In this document: piece after piece, positions 17,639 to 25,587 of the stretch | Position numbering within the stretch: the first letter of the stretch is position 1 | How the letters are laid out: each line of letters opens with the position of its first letter | Origin: JAHEJN01 sp963787285 | GTDB taxonomy: Bacteria > Actinomycetota > Acidimicrobiia > Acidimicrobiales > JAHEJN01 | Reading direction: 5' to 3' | Length of the DNA stretch: 64,000 nucleotides | Assembly (NCBI GenBank): GCA_963787285.1 | Contig: CAWBCM010000003.1 | Location: 186,001 to 250,000, forward strand | Notes under the pieces: model-generated | What the model saw: only the letters and a program-made list of their open reading frames with translations | Database searches by the model: none | Told to the model about the DNA's origin: nothing | Program-made: the position numbers and the translations under genes

Positions 17639-18238
17639 ATGCGTCTGCTCGTAGCCGGCCTGAGCCGCACCGGGACCACGTCGATCCATCAGGCCGCCCA
17701 GTACCTCGGTCTGCAGTCTCTTCACCACGACCTCCGACGACTCAACGGTGCCCTCGATGGCTCGCTGGATTCCTTCCGCGTGTACGACGATGTCGACGTC
17801 GTCGGTGACATCCCCAGCGCGTTGTTCCACGAAGCGCTCTGTTCGGCGTACCCCGACGCCACGGTTGTGCTCACGATCCGGGACGAGGACTCCTGGTGGG
17901 TGAGCGTCGAGGGGTACCTCATGGCCAAGGCAGAACAAGACGCGAGCCCCGGGCGGAGGAGGCCGGCGACGCTGCTGTCGAGACGTCGCCGGCGCCAGGC
18001 CCAGAAGGTGGAGCTCCAGCGGGAGTGGCGACGATTCGCCTACGGATCGGCCGAACCCCGCGAACGGCTCTGGCGCGAGGCCTATCGACGCCACAACGAC
18101 GACGTTCTGCGACGAACCCCACCGGAGCGCCTCCTGATCATGGACGTCACCCGCGGCGATGGCTGGCCGACCCTGTGCCGTGCCCTCGGCCTACCCGAAC
18201 CCGAGGTGCCGTTCCCCCACGCCAACCGCGCTCGCTAG
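17639..18238 (+). CDS. Sulfotransferase (Sulfotransfer_4-like)
   Basis: A 199-residue protein with the PAPS loop LLVAGLSRTGTTSIHQAA at its very N-terminus, YLGLQSLHHD after it, and VVLTIRDEDSWWVSV at the 3'-phosphate site; this is the NAD-dependent-epimerase-associated sulfotransferase pattern. ATG 17639 is preferred over GTG 17612 because it has AAGGG upstream and puts the loop at residue 4. Its TAG stop shares a CTAG with the stop of the opposite-strand GT4 gene. It is the third gene of the transporter operon. Confidence 0.77.
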   Translation: MRLLVAGLSRTGTTSIHQAAQYLGLQSLHHDLRRLNGALDGSLDSFRVYDDVDVVGDIPSALFHEALCSAYPDATVVLTIRDEDSWWVSVEGYLMAKAEQDASPGRRRPATLLSRRRRRQAQKVELQREWRRFAYGSAEPRERLWREAYRRHNDDVLRRTPPERLLIMDVTRGDGWPTLCRALGLPEPEVPFPHANRAR

Positions 18239-19341
18239 GTATCGCCGTCGCCCGCCGTGGCCGCCGCGGCGAGCGCCCGGTAACGACGCTCCCACCACCG
18301 GGCGACCTCGGCGCCGTCGGGCACCCTCGCCACGACCGGGTGGGCAGTCGTCGCGAGCGCACGTACGAGCTCGTCGACGTCGCCCGGCACAACCAGGCTC
18401 GCGGCTTCCACCAGCTCCCCGACACCGCCCACGTCGCTCACGACGACGGGAATCCCGAGGGCAGCAGCCTCGAGAAGCGCCACCGGCAACCCCTCGTGTC
18501 GACTGGCGAGACAGAACACGTCGAAGCTGCTCATCACCCTCGTTGCGTCCTGTCGGTATCCGAGGAAACGGAACCGCTCGCCCAGACCGAGCTCGGCATG
18601 CAGTGCGTTCAGCTCATCGGCCAACGGCCCCTGCCCGACCGCCACGAACCACATGTCGCGAGCGCTGGGGTGCTCCAGCAACAGCCGTCGTGCGGCCCGC
18701 AGCAGGACGTCGTAGCCCTTCTCGGGGCGGAGATTCGCGACCGTGCCCACCACATGGGCGTCATCGGGCAGGCCGAGCTCGTCACGCACTCCCGACCGGT
18801 CAGCGGTTGCCCGCACGGCCTCGATGTCGATGCCGTGATACACCACTTCGACCTCGTCGGAGCCCGAGATGGAGGCGGCGACACCCTTGCTCACCGCAAT
18901 CACGGTCCCCGCCAAGGGCATGGTCAGGCGATTGAGCCACCGCGTCGGCCGCCGGTGCTTTCCCCATTCGTTGTGTTCGGTGTAGGCCAGCTGTGGCCGC
19001 CGCTTCCGCGGCATCAGCCGGGCCAGCACCCTCACCGCGGCACCCGAGAGCGGCGAGTGGGCGTGCACCACGTCGAAACGACCGCGCCACACGTGCCACC
19101 ACAGGCGCACCACCCAGCGCGGGTCGGTGTCCTGGCCCGAGCCGAGGCAGGTGGCTTCGACACCGTGGGCGACGAGCGCGGGTACGAGGTGGTCCTTCTG
19201 CGGCACGAAGTACGCGACCGAGTAGTCGAAGGCTTCATGGTCACCGAAACGAGCGTGGGTGACCAAGAGGTTCTCTGCTCCACCCGGCCCGAGACCCTTG
19301 ATCAGCCACAGGACCCTGACTCGAGTCGCGCTCGAGCTCAC
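18235..19341 (-). CDS. GT4-family glycosyltransferase
   Basis: A GT-B enzyme of 368 residues: VRVLWLIKGLGPGGAENLL with the GPGGAE acceptor-side motif, DVVHAHSPLSGA, then GTVANLRPEKGYDVLLRAA in the donor domain and the E-x7-E motif in SRHEGLPVALLEAAALGIPV. Retaining sugar transfer from a UDP or GDP sugar is expected. The GTG start overlaps the stop of the DegT aminotransferase gene (GTGA), which also discards the long in-frame extension to 19503. It belongs to the same operon as the aminotransferase. Confidence 0.88.
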   Translation of the reverse strand: MSSSATRVRVLWLIKGLGPGGAENLLVTHARFGDHEAFDYSVAYFVPQKDHLVPALVAHGVEATCLGSGQDTDPRWVVRLWWHVWRGRFDVVHAHSPLSGAAVRVLARLMPRKRRPQLAYTEHNEWGKHRRPTRWLNRLTMPLAGTVIAVSKGVAASISGSDEVEVVYHGIDIEAVRATADRSGVRDELGLPDDAHVVGTVANLRPEKGYDVLLRAARRLLLEHPSARDMWFVAVGQGPLADELNALHAELGLGERFRFLGYRQDATRVMSSFDVFCLASRHEGLPVALLEAAALGIPVVVSDVGGVGELVEAASLVVPGDVDELVRALATTAHPVVARVPDGAEVARWWERRYRALAAAATAGDGDT

Positions 19342-20480
19342 CGGAGCACGTCCACGAGCGCGTCGAGCACCCGATCGAGGTCGGTGTCGGTCATGCCGGA
19401 CCCCGTCGGCAGGCACAGGCCGGTGGCGTAGACCGCATCGGCGACCGATCCGCCGAGCATGGGCGCACCGGCGAAGACCGGCTGTTGGTGCATCGGTTTC
19501 CACGCCGGTCGAGCCTCGATGTTTCGTTCTGCGAGGGCGGCACAGACGGTGTGCGGGCTTCCGTGGCGATCCACGTCGAGGGTGATCACCGTGAGCCAGT
19601 GGTTCGGACGGCTGTCGGTTGGCACCGGCTGGAAGCTCACGCCCTCGATCGAACCGAGCGTCTCGCGATAGCGAAGGTCGAAACCGGCCCGGCGCTCGAT
19701 GATCGACGGCAATCTCGACAACTGGGCTCGACCGAGCGCGGCCAGGAGATTCGACATGCGGTAGTTGAAGCCCACCTCGGTGTGCTCGTAGTGAAGGGCT
19801 CGCTGACGGGCCTGGGCCGCGAGGTAGCGGGCTCGGTCGGCCAGTTGCTCGTCGGCGCTCAGGAACATGCCACCGCCACTGGTGGTCAGGATCTTGTTGC
19901 CGTTGAACGACAGCGCCGCGCAGTCACCCGTACTTCCCGCCGGGCGGCCGCCTCGAGCCGCTCCGAGCGCCTCGGCCGCGTCGACGATGAGAGCAACGTC
20001 GTACTGTCGGCACAGTGCGGTGAGCGCCACGTGGTCGGCACACTGCCCGTAGAGGTCGACCGGCATCACGGCGGCCGGCAGCTCGCCGACTCCGGCTCGG
20101 CGCCCGAGCTCCTCCGCTACGAGGTCGACGTCGAGATTCCAGCTGGCGGTATCGCTGTCCACGAAGCACGGACGGGCACCGGCATGGCGCACTGCGAACG
20201 CGGTGGCGGCGAAGGTGAGCGACGGCACCAGCACATCGTCGCTTGCGCCGATTCCGTGCAGCACGAGCGCCAGGTGGAGCGCGGCCGTTCCGCTGGACAG
20301 TGCCACGGCATGCACCCCACCTCCGAGGAAAGCCGCCATCTCGGCCTCGAAGGCGTCGAGATCGGGTCCGACGGGAGCGACCCAGCCGCTGTCGAACGCC
20401 GCGAGGATCGCGGCGCGTTCGACCGGTCCGACATCGGGAGCCGAGAGGAAGATCATCGGCTCGGGGTCAGTGGGCGCCAT
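19338..20480 (-). CDS. DegT/DnrJ/EryC1 aminotransferase (PglE-like sugar 4-aminotransferase)
   Basis: A PLP enzyme of 380 residues converting a 4-keto nucleotide sugar to a 4-amino sugar. Seen: WVAPVGPDLDAFEAEMAAFL, ALSSGTAALHLAL (PLP phosphate cup), VPSLTFAATAFAV, the Asp-rich VALIVDAAEALGA, and the Schiff-base lysine in LSFNGNKILTTSGGGM. The end PAWKPMHQQPVF is typical of PglE/PseC/DesI relatives. ATG 20480 has an AAGG-type ribosome site. It pairs with the PglF-like dehydratase at 23643, the PglD-like acetyltransferase at 22260 and the PglC-like transferase at 21560. Confidence 0.88.
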   Translation of the reverse strand: MAPTDPEPMIFLSAPDVGPVERAAILAAFDSGWVAPVGPDLDAFEAEMAAFLGGGVHAVALSSGTAALHLALVLHGIGASDDVLVPSLTFAATAFAVRHAGARPCFVDSDTASWNLDVDLVAEELGRRAGVGELPAAVMPVDLYGQCADHVALTALCRQYDVALIVDAAEALGAARGGRPAGSTGDCAALSFNGNKILTTSGGGMFLSADEQLADRARYLAAQARQRALHYEHTEVGFNYRMSNLLAALGRAQLSRLPSIIERRAGFDLRYRETLGSIEGVSFQPVPTDSRPNHWLTVITLDVDRHGSPHTVCAALAERNIEARPAWKPMHQQPVFAGAPMLGGSVADAVYATGLCLPTGSGMTDTDLDRVLDALVDVLR

Positions 20481-20620
20481 GGTCGACCCGCCTTTCGGGT
20501 CGAGCGGGATCGAGGTCGTCCAGGACAGGTTGCACAGCGGACAGCTTCGCAGCCGTGACGGCCCGACGTCGTCATCGCAGTGGCAACGGCGCAATCCCCG
20601 GCAGCCCCAACCGACGTCGG

Positions 20621-20626
20621 TAGCCT
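20621..20626 (+). promoter_or_regulatory. -10 box of leaderless promoter for the epimerase gene at 20634
   Basis: TAGCCT, seven bases, then ATG 20634. Confidence 0.58.
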
Positions 20627-20633
20627 CTCGGCC

Positions 20634-21563
20634 ATGAAGATCGTCATCACCGGCGGGGCCGGGTTCATCGGGTCGAATCTCTGCCACCGGCTGTGCACGA
20701 CCACCGACCACGAGGTCGTGGTGGTCGATGACCTGTCGACCGGCTTCGCGGCGAACATCGAGGGTCTGCCGATCCTCTTCCACGAGGGCTCGATGCTCGA
20801 TCCGACCCTGATGGACGTCGCCTGTGAGGGGGCCGACGCGCTCGTGCACCTCGGCGCCCGGGGCAGTGTGCCGAAGTCGGTGATCGACCCGGTGCAATCG
20901 CACGAGCGCAACGCCACCGGCACGATCCAGGTACTCGAGGCCGCCCGGCGAGCGGGAAACATCCACGTGGTCGTCGCGTCGAGCTCGAGCGTCTATGGCG
21001 CCAACCCCGAGCTCCCCAAGCACGAGTGGATGGCCACCCAGCCGATCAGCCCCTATGCCGCCAGCAAGCTGGCAGCCGAGTGGTACACCCTCGCCTATCG
21101 GCACAGCTACGGGCTGCCGGCGCTCGCCTTTCGTTTCTTCAACGTCTATGGCCCTCGTCAACCCGAGGCCCACGCCTACGCAGCAGTCATGCCCGCCTTC
21201 ATCGCCAGCGCGTTGCGCGGCGATCCGATACCCGTCCACGGCGATGGCGAGCAGTCGCGGGACTTCACCTACGTCGACACCGTGAACTCGGTGATCATCG
21301 ACGCAGTCGAACGGAAGGTGAGCCACGGCATCCCGGTCAACCTGGCCTACGGCAGCCAGATCAGCCTGCTCGAGACCATCGCCAAGCTCGAGACGATCCT
21401 CGGACGCCGGCTCGAACGCATCCACGGCGACCCGCGACCCTCCGATGTCCGCCACACCAAGGCCGATCCGTCGCTGCTCCACCAGCTGTTCCCCGACGTC
21501 GAGCCCATCGGCTTCGACGAGGGGCTCGCGGCCACCGTCGACTGGTGGCACGGCCAGCCGTGA
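20634..21563 (+). CDS. NAD-dependent epimerase/dehydratase (extended SDR, GalE-like)
   Basis: An extended short-chain dehydrogenase of 309 residues acting on a nucleotide sugar. The Rossmann motif MKIVITGGAGFIGSNL opens the protein, VVVDDLSTG follows, and the catalytic Ser and Tyr-x3-Lys are in VASSSSVYG and YAASKLAAE. RFFNVYGPRQ and DFTYVDTV are the family's substrate-binding blocks. UDP-glucose or UDP-GlcNAc 4-epimerase is likely; dTDP-glucose dehydratase is an alternative. It is the first gene of the operon that continues with the phosphoglycosyl transferase (GTGA overlap). Confidence 0.88.
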   Translation: MKIVITGGAGFIGSNLCHRLCTTTDHEVVVVDDLSTGFAANIEGLPILFHEGSMLDPTLMDVACEGADALVHLGARGSVPKSVIDPVQSHERNATGTIQVLEAARRAGNIHVVVASSSSVYGANPELPKHEWMATQPISPYAASKLAAEWYTLAYRHSYGLPALAFRFFNVYGPRQPEAHAYAAVMPAFIASALRGDPIPVHGDGEQSRDFTYVDTVNSVIIDAVERKVSHGIPVNLAYGSQISLLETIAKLETILGRRLERIHGDPRPSDVRHTKADPSLLHQLFPDVEPIGFDEGLAATVDWWHGQP

Positions 21564-22162
21564 CCGCCCGGCCCTACCGAACCAAGCGAGCGGTCGATCT
21601 CGCGCTCACCGCACTGTTCGGCGTGCCCGCTCTGGCCATCGGAGCCATCGCCGCCGTCGCGATCAAGGCCACGTCGCGTGGACCGGTGTTCTTCCGACAG
21701 GAGCGAGTCGGTCGCGACGGCGTGCCCTTCGACGTCGTGAAGTTCCGCACGATGGTGGATGCCGACAACCCGATCATCCCCGATGCCAACCGCATCACCC
21801 GCGTCGGTCTGTGGCTCCGTCGGCTCTCGATCGATGAGCTTCCGCAGCTGATCAACGTGGTTCGCGGAGAGATGAGCTTCGTGGGCCCTCGACCCACCCT
21901 GCAGTACCAGGTCGACCGGTACACCGACGAGCAGCGCGGGCGACTCGCCGTGAAGCCCGGCCTCACCGGCTGGGCCCAGACCAACGGTCGCAATGCCATC
22001 GACTGGGACCGGCGTATCGAGCTCGACCTCGACTACGTCGAGCGGCAGTCTGCGGTGTTCGACCTGAAAATCGTGGCTCGCACCTTCACCACCCTGCTCG
22101 GCGGACACGGCGTCGACGGCCACAGCACGACCGATCCGCTCTCGCACGGACCCTCGGACTGA
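21560..22162 (+). CDS. Monotopic phosphoglycosyl transferase (PglC-like)
   Basis: A 200-residue initiating sugar transferase that moves a sugar-1-phosphate onto a polyprenyl phosphate at the membrane. One re-entrant hydrophobic helix lies at about 13-35 (LALTALFGVPALAIGAIAAV). The conserved PFDVVKFRTM, the catalytic Asp-Glu in RLSIDELPQLINVV, GEMSFVGPRPT and KPGLTGWAQTNGRN all match the bacterial sugar-transferase family. The size matches the minimal PglC type rather than the large WbaP type. Its GTG start overlaps the epimerase stop (GTGA). With the DegT, PglD and PglF relatives it suggests a diNAcBac-type first sugar. Confidence 0.92.
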   Translation: MTARPYRTKRAVDLALTALFGVPALAIGAIAAVAIKATSRGPVFFRQERVGRDGVPFDVVKFRTMVDADNPIIPDANRITRVGLWLRRLSIDELPQLINVVRGEMSFVGPRPTLQYQVDRYTDEQRGRLAVKPGLTGWAQTNGRNAIDWDRRIELDLDYVERQSAVFDLKIVARTFTTLLGGHGVDGHSTTDPLSHGPSD

Positions 22163-22259
22163 GTTCCTCGAGGCGGGAATTGCGCCGATCGCAACCAAGG
22201 CCCCGTTGGGCACCCGGGTATCGGCTCGCGCGAGCGTCGGTTGTGTCACGATCTGGGCC

Positions 22260-22904
22260 ATGACCTCTCTCGTGATCGTCGGAGCCGGTGGGCACGGACG
22301 GGAGACCCTCGACATCGTGGAGGCGCTCAACGCGGCCGGCGACACGACCTACACCTTCGTCGGCTTCGTCGACGACGCCGAGGTCGACGTCGAGTTACTG
22401 GCTCGCCGGAAGGCCACCCTGCTCGGAGACCTCGACCTCCTCGAAGAGCTCTCCGTGGAGTACGTGATCGGCATCGGCGACCCGGTCGCCCGAGCCGTCA
22501 TCGACGCGCGGATGACCACGCTCGATCACCATGCGGCGACGCTCGTGCACCCGGCCGGTCTGGTTGCATCCGACAATCGCCTCGACCCCGGCGTGCTCGT
22601 GGCCGCAGGAGCGGTGGTGACCACCAACGTGCATCTCGGCCGCCACACCCACCTCAATGTCGGTGCGGTCGTGTCCCACGACTGCCGGGTCGGTGACCAT
22701 GTCACGCTCTCACCCGGTGTCTACCTGAACGGCAACGTCACGGTCGAGGACGGCGCCTTCCTCGGTACCGGCGCCATCGTCACCCCCGGCCTCACCATCG
22801 GGGCCGGTGCTGTCGTCGGTGCGGGAGCGGTGGTGACGGGCGACGTCGCCGCCGGAACCACCGTTGTCGGCGTGCCGGCACGAGCCATGTGGACGCCCGG
22901 CTAA
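22260..22904 (+). CDS. Sugar O/N-acyltransferase, NeuD/PglD family
   Basis: A 214-residue left-handed beta-helix acetyltransferase. The N-terminal Rossmann-like domain MTSLVIVGAGGHGRETLD binds the sugar nucleotide. The hexapeptide repeats begin at about residue 95, with the catalytic histidine probably in VVSHDCRVGDHVTLSPG. Family members acetylate the 4-amino group of UDP-4-amino sugars (PglD) or sialic acid precursors (NeuD). The start is ATG 22260; CACGAT seven bases upstream is a degenerate -10. It lies 97 bases after the PglC-like gene, possibly in its own unit. Confidence 0.88.
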   Translation: MTSLVIVGAGGHGRETLDIVEALNAAGDTTYTFVGFVDDAEVDVELLARRKATLLGDLDLLEELSVEYVIGIGDPVARAVIDARMTTLDHHAATLVHPAGLVASDNRLDPGVLVAAGAVVTTNVHLGRHTHLNVGAVVSHDCRVGDHVTLSPGVYLNGNVTVEDGAFLGTGAIVTPGLTIGAGAVVGAGAVVTGDVAAGTTVVGVPARAMWTPG

Positions 22905-22923
22905 CCCCACCGCCGGCACGCGC

Positions 22924-23628
22924 TCAGGGCACGGGCTCGTAGCCGAAGACGTCGTAGTCGGCCCGGTAGAGATTCTCGATCCGCCGGCGTACGGCCGCGG
23001 GGACCGCAGCGGCGACGGCGGGTCGGGTGGACGCGTTTCGTCGTGGCAGCTCGTCGGGCGGCGCGAGCCCGAGACGACCGAGCACGACCCGAACGTCGTG
23101 GTCGAAGGTCTCCATTCGGCCGAGATGGTCGAGCCGGTCGATGTCGAGAAGCGACGATTGCCTTCTCAGGTGAACGCCACAGTTCTCGAGATCGAGCGTC
23201 TCGGCGTACGCCACGAAGGCGCCGATGTCGGCCGCCATCGTTGCGTGATGGCGCGCCTCGAAGCCGAACTGGTTCTTCCTGGCCACCTTGTCTCGCCAAC
23301 AGGACTCGAACCGCTCGAACGGCTCCCGAACGAATCCGAATCGGAAGTAGCCGTGCAGGAGGCGATGGCTGTCGTGCACGCGCCTCGACTCCTCGACGTC
23401 GAGGGTCGCGTCGGACTCGCGAAGAACCGTCAACATCGATCGGGTGCCCGCCTTCCCCACCCGATACCAGACGAAGCGGTGCGAGTGACTGATCGTGAGA
23501 TTGTGACGGCGGGCGCTGGCGCGCAACGGAATCCCCGCCGGGCTGCGCAGGAGTCGCTGGGTGACCCGACTCGCCGGCGAGAGACGGCCCTTCGTCACGC
23601 TCGAGTCGGCGAAGGTCCGTCGAGCCAT
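22924..23628 (-). CDS. Sulfotransferase (Sulfotransfer_2-like)
   Basis: A 234-residue protein. Its basic N-terminus leads to HRFVWYRVGKAGTRSMLTVL, a PAPS loop with GTRS in place of GTTS, and the 3'-phosphate element YFRFGFVREPFERFESCW. It ends ENLYRADYDVFGYEP, matching the ends of the products at 13402 and 57795. The start is uncertain: ATG 23628, or a TTG overlapping the upstream stop (TTGA at 23646). It follows the PglF-like gene directly, so it is probably co-expressed with diNAcBac-type sugar synthesis. Confidence 0.78.
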   Translation of the reverse strand: MARRTFADSSVTKGRLSPASRVTQRLLRSPAGIPLRASARRHNLTISHSHRFVWYRVGKAGTRSMLTVLRESDATLDVEESRRVHDSHRLLHGYFRFGFVREPFERFESCWRDKVARKNQFGFEARHHATMAADIGAFVAYAETLDLENCGVHLRRQSSLLDIDRLDHLGRMETFDHDVRVVLGRLGLAPPDELPRRNASTRPAVAAAVPAAVRRRIENLYRADYDVFGYEPVP

Positions 23629-23642
23629 GGCCGCCTGCAGGC

Positions 23643-25547
23643 TCAACCGAACGAGCCCAACTCCTGGACGGTGAGCCGCGCGAGGTCGCTGTCGGACAGC
23701 GGCGGCACATCGACCGACATGATCAAGGGATGCGACGACCGACGCGGTCTCTCTGTCGAGCCGAAGAGCACCTCGTCGGCCTTCTCACCGGGTCGCAGCC
23801 CCGTGTAGACGATCTCGATGTGTCGCGGCGACTCGGCCACGAGCCGGCGGGCGACGTCGGCGATGCGCACCGGCTCGCCCATGTCGAGTACCAGAGCCTG
23901 ACCGTCGCCTCCGATGGCTCCGGCCTGGATCACCAGCTGTACCGCCTCTTGCACCGTCATGAAGAACCGGGTGACCTCGCGGCTGGTGACCGTGAGCGGG
24001 CCTCCGTCGGCGACCTGGCGGCGAAACGTCTCCAGGACCGAGCCCCGACTGCCCAACACGTTGCCGAACCGAACCGAGAGGTATTTCCCGTCGGCGGTCG
24101 CCCCCACCTCGGCCGTGAGTCGTTCGGCGATGCGTTTGGTGTAGCCCAACACGCTGGAGGGATCTGCGGCCTTGTCGGTCGACACGTTCACGAAATGCTC
24201 GACGCCGAACTCGACGGCGGCATCGAGCAAGTGTTTGGTGCCCCAGACGTTCGTCTTCATGCCTTCGGCCGGATGCATCTCGAGCAGCGGAAGATGCTTC
24301 AGCGCCGCCGCATGGAACACGACCTGCGGTCGATGGATCTCGAATACCTCGAACACGCGGTCACGCTCGCGAATGTTCGCCACCACGAGATTCGGCGTGT
24401 CGAGCAACGCCCGCCCCTCGATCGACAGCTGTACTGCGTGCAGCGCGGACTCGTCGCGATCGAGCATCACGAGCTCCTCGGGTGCGAAGCGGTGCAGCTG
24501 ACGGCAGAGCTCCGAGCCGATCGAACCGCCGGCACCCGTCACCATCACCCGCTTGCCCCGGATGTACCCGGCGATCTGCATGACATCGGTCTCCACGACG
24601 TGACGTCCGAGCAGATCGACCTCGGACAGGGGCCGGATGTCGGCTACGCCGACCCGGCCGTCGAGCAACTCGCTCACCGGTGGCAGCACGCTGACCGCGA
24701 GATCGGCCTCGAGGGCCCGCTCGCTCAGCTCTCGGAGCAGGGCCGGGCCCGCCGACGGAACCGCCACCACCACGTGATGGGCCTTCAACTCGGCCGCCAC
24801 GTCGGCGAGTGCCTCGCGATCGCCCATCACTCGCACGCCCCGAATGCGCAGGCGGGCCTTGGCGGTGTCGTCGTCGAGCAGGCCCACCGGCACATAGCGA
24901 CCCTCGCGATCACTGAACATGGAGTCGATCACCTGGTTCCCGGCGTTTCCTGCGCCGAACACGATCACACGAATGCTCTCGTGGTCGTCGGCATCGGGAC
25001 GATGGCGACGATCGACGGCCATGCGCCACACATACCTCGCCGCGACCATGCCGACCAGGGCAACCACCCCGGCGACCAGGGTGACGCTCACCGGCACCAG
25101 CCGCGGTCGCACGACCAATCGGTTGACGGCCGCGCCGATGGCCGTCGTCAGGAAGACCACCTGCCCGACGATGGCGACCTCTTCGAAGGATCCGAACTGC
25201 CACCGGCCGTCGTACAACCCCCGCAGGTGTCCGACGATCCACTGGATGACGACCGCGACGCCCGCCATCACCAGTACGCGAGACGGCGACCAGGCGCTCA
25301 GGTCGAACTCGAATCGCATCGCGGTCGCGATCTCGAATGCCACGACCCACGCCAGCCCGTCGAGGCCCGCCTGCAGCGGGCCACGGTGGCTCGCCAGGAA
25401 CCTCCAGCGCCGGGCCGATGCCCATCGTGAGTCGGGTCGAGAGTGAATGGGGGTCGCTCCTCGTTCGTGCGCGACACGCGGCCGACGCATTCGTCGGCAC
25501 AACGATAGCCACGACGTCGCGACAAGCTCGACATCAAGACCGGGCAT
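23643..25547 (-). CDS. PglF/CapD-type membrane nucleotide-sugar 4,6-dehydratase
   Basis: A 634-residue protein: about four N-terminal transmembrane segments (residues 55-180), a CoA-binding-like Rossmann domain with VIVFGAGNAGNQVI, and an SDR domain opening KRVMVTGAGGSIGSELCRQL. It should convert UDP-GlcNAc to the 4-keto-6-deoxy sugar. The active-site stretch is STDKAADPSSVLGYTKR: Asp-Lys are kept, but the position taken by Tyr in FlaA1 and Met in PglF is Leu. The start is taken at ATG 25547 with GGTGA four bases upstream; ATG 25490 is possible. Its stop overlaps a TTG of the next sulfotransferase gene. Confidence 0.88.
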   Translation of the reverse strand: MPGLDVELVATSWLSLCRRMRRPRVAHERGATPIHSRPDSRWASARRWRFLASHRGPLQAGLDGLAWVVAFEIATAMRFEFDLSAWSPSRVLVMAGVAVVIQWIVGHLRGLYDGRWQFGSFEEVAIVGQVVFLTTAIGAAVNRLVVRPRLVPVSVTLVAGVVALVGMVAARYVWRMAVDRRHRPDADDHESIRVIVFGAGNAGNQVIDSMFSDREGRYVPVGLLDDDTAKARLRIRGVRVMGDREALADVAAELKAHHVVVAVPSAGPALLRELSERALEADLAVSVLPPVSELLDGRVGVADIRPLSEVDLLGRHVVETDVMQIAGYIRGKRVMVTGAGGSIGSELCRQLHRFAPEELVMLDRDESALHAVQLSIEGRALLDTPNLVVANIRERDRVFEVFEIHRPQVVFHAAALKHLPLLEMHPAEGMKTNVWGTKHLLDAAVEFGVEHFVNVSTDKAADPSSVLGYTKRIAERLTAEVGATADGKYLSVRFGNVLGSRGSVLETFRRQVADGGPLTVTSREVTRFFMTVQEAVQLVIQAGAIGGDGQALVLDMGEPVRIADVARRLVAESPRHIEIVYTGLRPGEKADEVLFGSTERPRRSSHPLIMSVDVPPLSDSDLARLTVQELGSFG

Positions 25548-25573
25548 GGATCACCGAACGGCGGTCCGGGTCG

Positions 25574-25579
25574 TAGGCT
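25574..25579 (+). promoter_or_regulatory. -10 box of leaderless promoter for the DUF4012 gene at 25588
   Basis: TAGGCT, eight bases, then GTG 25588. It argues against the long in-frame extension from 25447, which would run antisense over the PglF-like gene. Confidence 0.55.
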
Positions 25580-25587
25580 CGTCGACT

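Noticed and set aside
20481..21551. In-frame N-terminal extension of the DegT aminotransferase to 21551
   Set aside because: It runs antisense through the epimerase gene, and ATG 20480 has a ribosome site and the normal family N-terminus.
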